Shown here: positions 25,837-28,173 of the stretch, piece by piece | Position numbering within the stretch: the stretch's first letter is position 1 | How the letters are laid out: each line of letters begins with the position of its first letter | Virus record (IMG/VR): IMGVR_UViG_3300014827_000017 | Span: 1 to 28,173 of that record | Length of the DNA: 28,173 nt | From: a virus | Reading direction: 5' to 3' (one strand) | Made by a program: the position numbers and the translations under genes | Notes under the pieces: model-generated | What the model was told of the DNA's origin: nothing | The model's database searches: none | The model's input: only the letters and a program-made list of their open reading frames with translations

Positions 25837-27891
25837 TCACGCCATGAGCAGCACGTCATCATTCGACGCCATTTCCCACAACACCGTCACCGCGTCCACT
25901 TGGTCATCGTGCGTGCAGTTCGGGAACTGGCGGAGTTCGTCGAGGAAATCCTGATTCCACAGCCCCTCGACGATAAACAAATTGTCGGCCGCGATCGTCG
26001 CCAGCCACGGCAGAGCACGCGTCTGCTTGTCCGCCGCCGGACGGTAGTCCTGCACGATCGCACGGCCAACCAGCGTTTCACGCAACTCCTGCGCTGCCAC
26101 TTCCCAGCCTCTCACCGCCTCGATGCCAACACGTCCAACATTGTCCACGTTCACCGCGTAGTTCGTAATGGTCTTCTTTTGGTCGGGCCACGCGCGTTTG
26201 TCCCGGTCGATGTGAACGATGTAGAGCTGCCTGAGCTCGACTTCTTCGCCGTTGTCCAGCTTGCGTTTCACCGTCCGAACACCGCCGTACACACCCACCG
26301 AGTAATCGGCCGCGGTCTTGATACTGATCGCCAAATCCCATCCGCGCATCAGCTCCATGTCCGCCGGCACTTCGCTGCGCTTGATCTTCCGGACCCTGTT
26401 CACGTCGCACAAATTGCCGTCCGGTGGGTTCGGCCGCTGCTGGTACTGCGCATTCCACTCGAATGGTCCAACGATCAGCCGGCGTGCCTGTAGCTTGCCA
26501 ACCGTCCAACGCTCCGGCCACAACGCCTCACCGGCCTTGCGGTGCATCGGGTCGGTCTCCGGGTTCTCGCAGATTGCCTCCATGTTCACGAGCTCGAACA
26601 CCTCTTCAGGGAAACCCGCATCCTCCAGCTCCTTCACGCGCTTCGGATCTTTCAGCCGGCCGATCAAATCGTCTTCGTGCCAACGCGTCTGGATCACGAT
26701 CACCACGCCGTCAGGGCTCAGACGGTTGACCACCGTGCCAGTGAACCAATTCCACACCTCGTCGCGCCGCGCCTGACTGTTCGCCTCTGCGCGATTCTTG
26801 ATCGGGTCGTCGATTATGAAGCAATTATGAGTGAGGATTCCATTAGCGAAGAAGTTCTCAGTTCCTTCAACCTGAAGATTGAACACATCGGTGTCGCGGT
26901 ATATTCGCTCAACCATGGCCACAGAATCACTGACCGTTTGGATTTCTGAGCAGCATGGAATTGCGTGTGACATTTCAGACAGAGCGTCACGAGGTTCGTT
27001 GGTCTGTGATCCGTCGGATCTAGATTGTTCGAGCAGTAGAATTCCATTAGCCCTCGCTTCAGATGCTTGTGCATCTCGTGCGGTTTTCTTGTCATCGGTT
27101 TTCGGCATCGCGAGCACGAGACGATCACCGGGGGCAAGTTCCATCGCCCGCGTGTATTCTTTTCCCGTGAAGAAAGGATGCTCTCCCGTAGCCTCAACCA
27201 CTCGTCCAGAGGCAGTGCTAATTCTATAGATGGTCGCAGCTCGTCGAAAAGCAGTTGCTCTAACACGCCTCCAACACAGTCCTTCGGGTTCATGACTATA
27301 TGATAACACATAAACGTCGCGTTGCGATATGTTTATATCCGAAATTGGGATGTTACCCTCGCTCGTTGTAATGAGCGTATCTGGTGTTAAACAATCTGCG
27401 CCTCTTCCGACACCGCCACCGCCGACGCCGGTCGCGAAGTACGCGCCGCCGTGAACCGTGCGCCAGAGCTTCGTCGTGTCGTGCGTTACGTCGATGACCT
27501 GCTCAGGAAAGAATCGCCGGCACCGTGCGCTGTTGAGCACGGCCTTGGTCTGGATCGAAAACTCTTCCGAGAGCTCAGCCGTGTAGCCGGCCTGGATGAT
27601 TTCAAGCGCCATCTTCCGCGCGGCGGATTTGATATGTGCCCACGCAGGGAACATGACCGAAGTCGTGCGCGACTTGCCGTGACGCGGAGGAAACGAAATC
27701 GCCAGCCGCTTGATCTTTCCCGTGTAGCAGTCTTCCAGCTTCCGGCTCAGCAGCTCGTGACACGCGCCCGCGCGATACTTCGGATCGACCAATTCGGAGA
27801 ATGCCGCCAGCGAATTGAGCGCCCCGTCCTTTAGCAGAAACTCCTGCTCACGCTGGAGCGTCTGCGGGTCGGTTGCGCTGGATACGCTCAT
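25837..27891 (-). CDS. terL: Terminase large subunit, interrupted by an intein
   Basis: The 684-residue frame is an ATPase-nuclease terminase once the intein (residues 167-356) is removed, leaving 494 residues. The ATPase part has the Walker A-like FPPRHGKS at 67-74. The Walker B CFIIDDP at 357-363 starts exactly after the intein. The coupling motif is VIQTRWHEDDL at 399-409. The RNase H-like nuclease part has RGWDLAIS (D519), VGIEAVRGW (E591) and CTHDDQVDA near 659-667, the usual acidic residues. It drives ATP-dependent DNA packaging at the portal and cuts concatemers. The ATG at 27891 lies inside the end of the small terminase gene (44-nt overlap). Activity needs protein splicing, because the intein splits the Walker B region. 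Confidence 0.92.
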   Translation of the reverse strand: MSVSSATDPQTLQREQEFLLKDGALNSLAAFSELVDPKYRAGACHELLSRKLEDCYTGKIKRLAISFPPRHGKSRTTSVMFPAWAHIKSAARKMALEIIQAGYTAELSEEFSIQTKAVLNSARCRRFFPEQVIDVTHDTTKLWRTVHGGAYFATGVGGGGVGRGADCLTPDTLITTSEGNIPISDINISQRDVYVLSYSHEPEGLCWRRVRATAFRRAATIYRISTASGRVVEATGEHPFFTGKEYTRAMELAPGDRLVLAMPKTDDKKTARDAQASEARANGILLLEQSRSDGSQTNEPRDALSEMSHAIPCCSEIQTVSDSVAMVERIYRDTDVFNLQVEGTENFFANGILTHNCFIIDDPIKNRAEANSQARRDEVWNWFTGTVVNRLSPDGVVIVIQTRWHEDDLIGRLKDPKRVKELEDAGFPEEVFELVNMEAICENPETDPMHRKAGEALWPERWTVGKLQARRLIVGPFEWNAQYQQRPNPPDGNLCDVNRVRKIKRSEVPADMELMRGWDLAISIKTAADYSVGVYGGVRTVKRKLDNGEEVELRQLYIVHIDRDKRAWPDQKKTITNYAVNVDNVGRVGIEAVRGWEVAAQELRETLVGRAIVQDYRPAADKQTRALPWLATIAADNLFIVEGLWNQDFLDELRQFPNCTHDDQVDAVTVLWEMASNDDVLLMA
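26814..27311 (-). CDS. HNH-endonuclease-like ORF, +1 frame, nested in the intein
   Basis: In the +1 frame relative to the terminase, a 165-codon ORF (ATG at 27311) contains CSRC (Cys66, Cys69), EFYCSNNLDP, then TDHRPTNLVTLCLKCHTQFH. DH..x..NL..LC..CH is the HNH pattern (D101-H102, N106, H115), and the CxxC pairs (66/69 and 111/114) could bind zinc. The core (27116-26955) lies exactly between the two halves of the intein's Hint domain, where homing endonucleases normally sit, but out of frame. The ORF ends just past the splice junction. The DH-to-N loop is short, and NNL stands where HHL is common, so the catalytic His may be altered. It could be an overprinted gene or the remnant of two compensating frameshifts. 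No ribosome binding site is seen at 27311, so expression is unproven. Confidence 0.45.
   Translation of the reverse strand: MCYHIVMNPKDCVGGVLEQLLFDELRPSIELALPLDEWLRLRESILSSREKNTRGRWNLPPVIVSCSRCRKPMTRKPHEMHKHLKRGLMEFYCSNNLDPTDHRPTNLVTLCLKCHTQFHAAQKSKRSVILWPWLSEYTATPMCSIFRLKELRTSSLMESSLIIAS
26824..27393 (-). mobile_element. Intein in the large terminase, inserted at the Walker B motif
   Basis: In the terminase frame, 190 residues between GVGRGAD and CFIIDDP look like an intein. They start with Cys (CLTPDTLITTSEG, block A), contain VVEATGEHPFFTG (block B, TxxH), PGDRLVLA (end of the N-part), and VFNLQVEGTENFFANGILTH then Asn (block F/G). They are followed by Cys as the +1 residue. First Cys, TxxH, His-Asn end and Cys+1 are all present, so splicing should work. 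The His usual in block F (as in 'THNFF') is Glu here. No LAGLIDADG or HNH is in frame; the linker of about 65 residues between the halves is low-complexity-like, while the +1 frame of the same DNA encodes an HNH pattern. Confidence 0.88.
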
Positions 27892-28173
27892 AGTGTCGTT
27901 TCAAAAGATCGTCCTTCTCTATGTCGGTCATCCCGGTCGTATCCGTGGTCTCGGTCTGGATCGGCGCACCGTTCGGGCCGGAGTGCTCCGCCTTCACGAA
28001 GTTGCGCTGCCCCCACTTGTCCGGGTTCTTCCGCTCAAGGCGCCACGCCGCGGCCTGCCAGCTTTTGACGCTGGCTTTCTTGATCGTCACCACGTCGGAC
28101 AGGTCCGCTTGTTCGCCGGCCTGGACCAGGTCGAGGACTCCCAGAGCGCATACGAGCGAGGCCCTGCCGCTAG
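27848..28173 (-). CDS. Small terminase subunit-like protein, N-terminus beyond the right edge
   Basis: The minus strand is open from the window edge to a stop at 27848. The visible 107 residues include ALGVLDLVQAGEQADLSDVV, KASVKSWQAAAWRLERKNPD and KWGQRN. The phrase WxxAAWRLERxxPxKWG is characteristic of small terminase and similar DNA-packaging proteins, which recognise the packaging site. The start is not in the window; a GTG at 28093 opens the frame but lies inside conserved-looking sequence, so it is probably not the real start. The gene overlaps the large terminase start by 44 nt, a normal arrangement. Confidence 0.75.
   Translation of the reverse strand, partial: SGRASLVCALGVLDLVQAGEQADLSDVVTIKKASVKSWQAAAWRLERKNPDKWGQRNFVKAEHSGPNGAPIQTETTDTTGMTDIEKDDLLKRHYERIQRNRPADAPA

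Noticed and set aside
25900-26493. Plus-strand 197-codon frame opposite the terminase nuclease part
   Set aside because: Antisense shadow of conserved terminase sequence.

Overview
This window is a structural and packaging block of a tailed, siphovirus-like phage or prophage with an HK97-type capsid. Nearly all phage genes lie on the minus strand, so the phage map runs from right to left. No integrase, repressor, endolysin or tRNA is visible, so I cannot tell a prophage from a free phage. The two plus-strand genes at 9946-11120 end in a PDxG motif, a hydrophobic helix and (in the second gene) an arginine cluster. This resembles the VPDSG-CTERM exosortase signal best known from Verrucomicrobiota such as Opitutus, so I infer a verrucomicrobial, probably Opitutaceae-like, host.

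Layout in phage order (minus strand). (1) Packaging: partial small terminase (right edge to 27848) and large terminase (27891-25837). The large terminase is interrupted at its Walker B motif by a 190-residue intein (27393-26824). Inside the intein, in the +1 frame and exactly where an intein endonuclease would sit, is an HNH-type reading frame. (2) A six-gene coupled operon of small accessory genes (25652-22696) ending in an intrinsic terminator. (3) Portal (22548-21109), MuF-like minor head protein (21125-20220) and a coupled small gene. (4) Another run of small accessory genes (19827-16395). (5) Tail appendage genes (16295-11212), two of which carry Sec signal peptides. (6) A plus-strand cargo island of two secreted, exosortase-type proteins with its own terminator (9946-11180). 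(7) Holin-like and small lipoprotein genes (9881-9410). (8) Two unknown genes, then prohead protease, major capsid protein, head-tail connector, neck genes, major tail protein, tail chaperone candidates and the start of the tape measure protein at the left edge. A second plus-strand cargo gene, a lipoprotein, sits directly upstream of the tape measure gene (390-866).

The expression signals are unusual. Canonical Shine-Dalgarno sequences are almost absent. Eleven minus-strand genes that follow a gap have a leader of repeated GAAC-type units ending just before the start codon, while genes joined by ATGA or GTGA overlaps do not. A second group shares a TTTGAC box, in three unrelated genes exactly 29 nt before the ATG. 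Three intergenic regions share a TTTACA element, two of them with TCTTCT 17 nt downstream. Five intrinsic terminators cut the structural region into segments, which implies separate promoters or antitermination.
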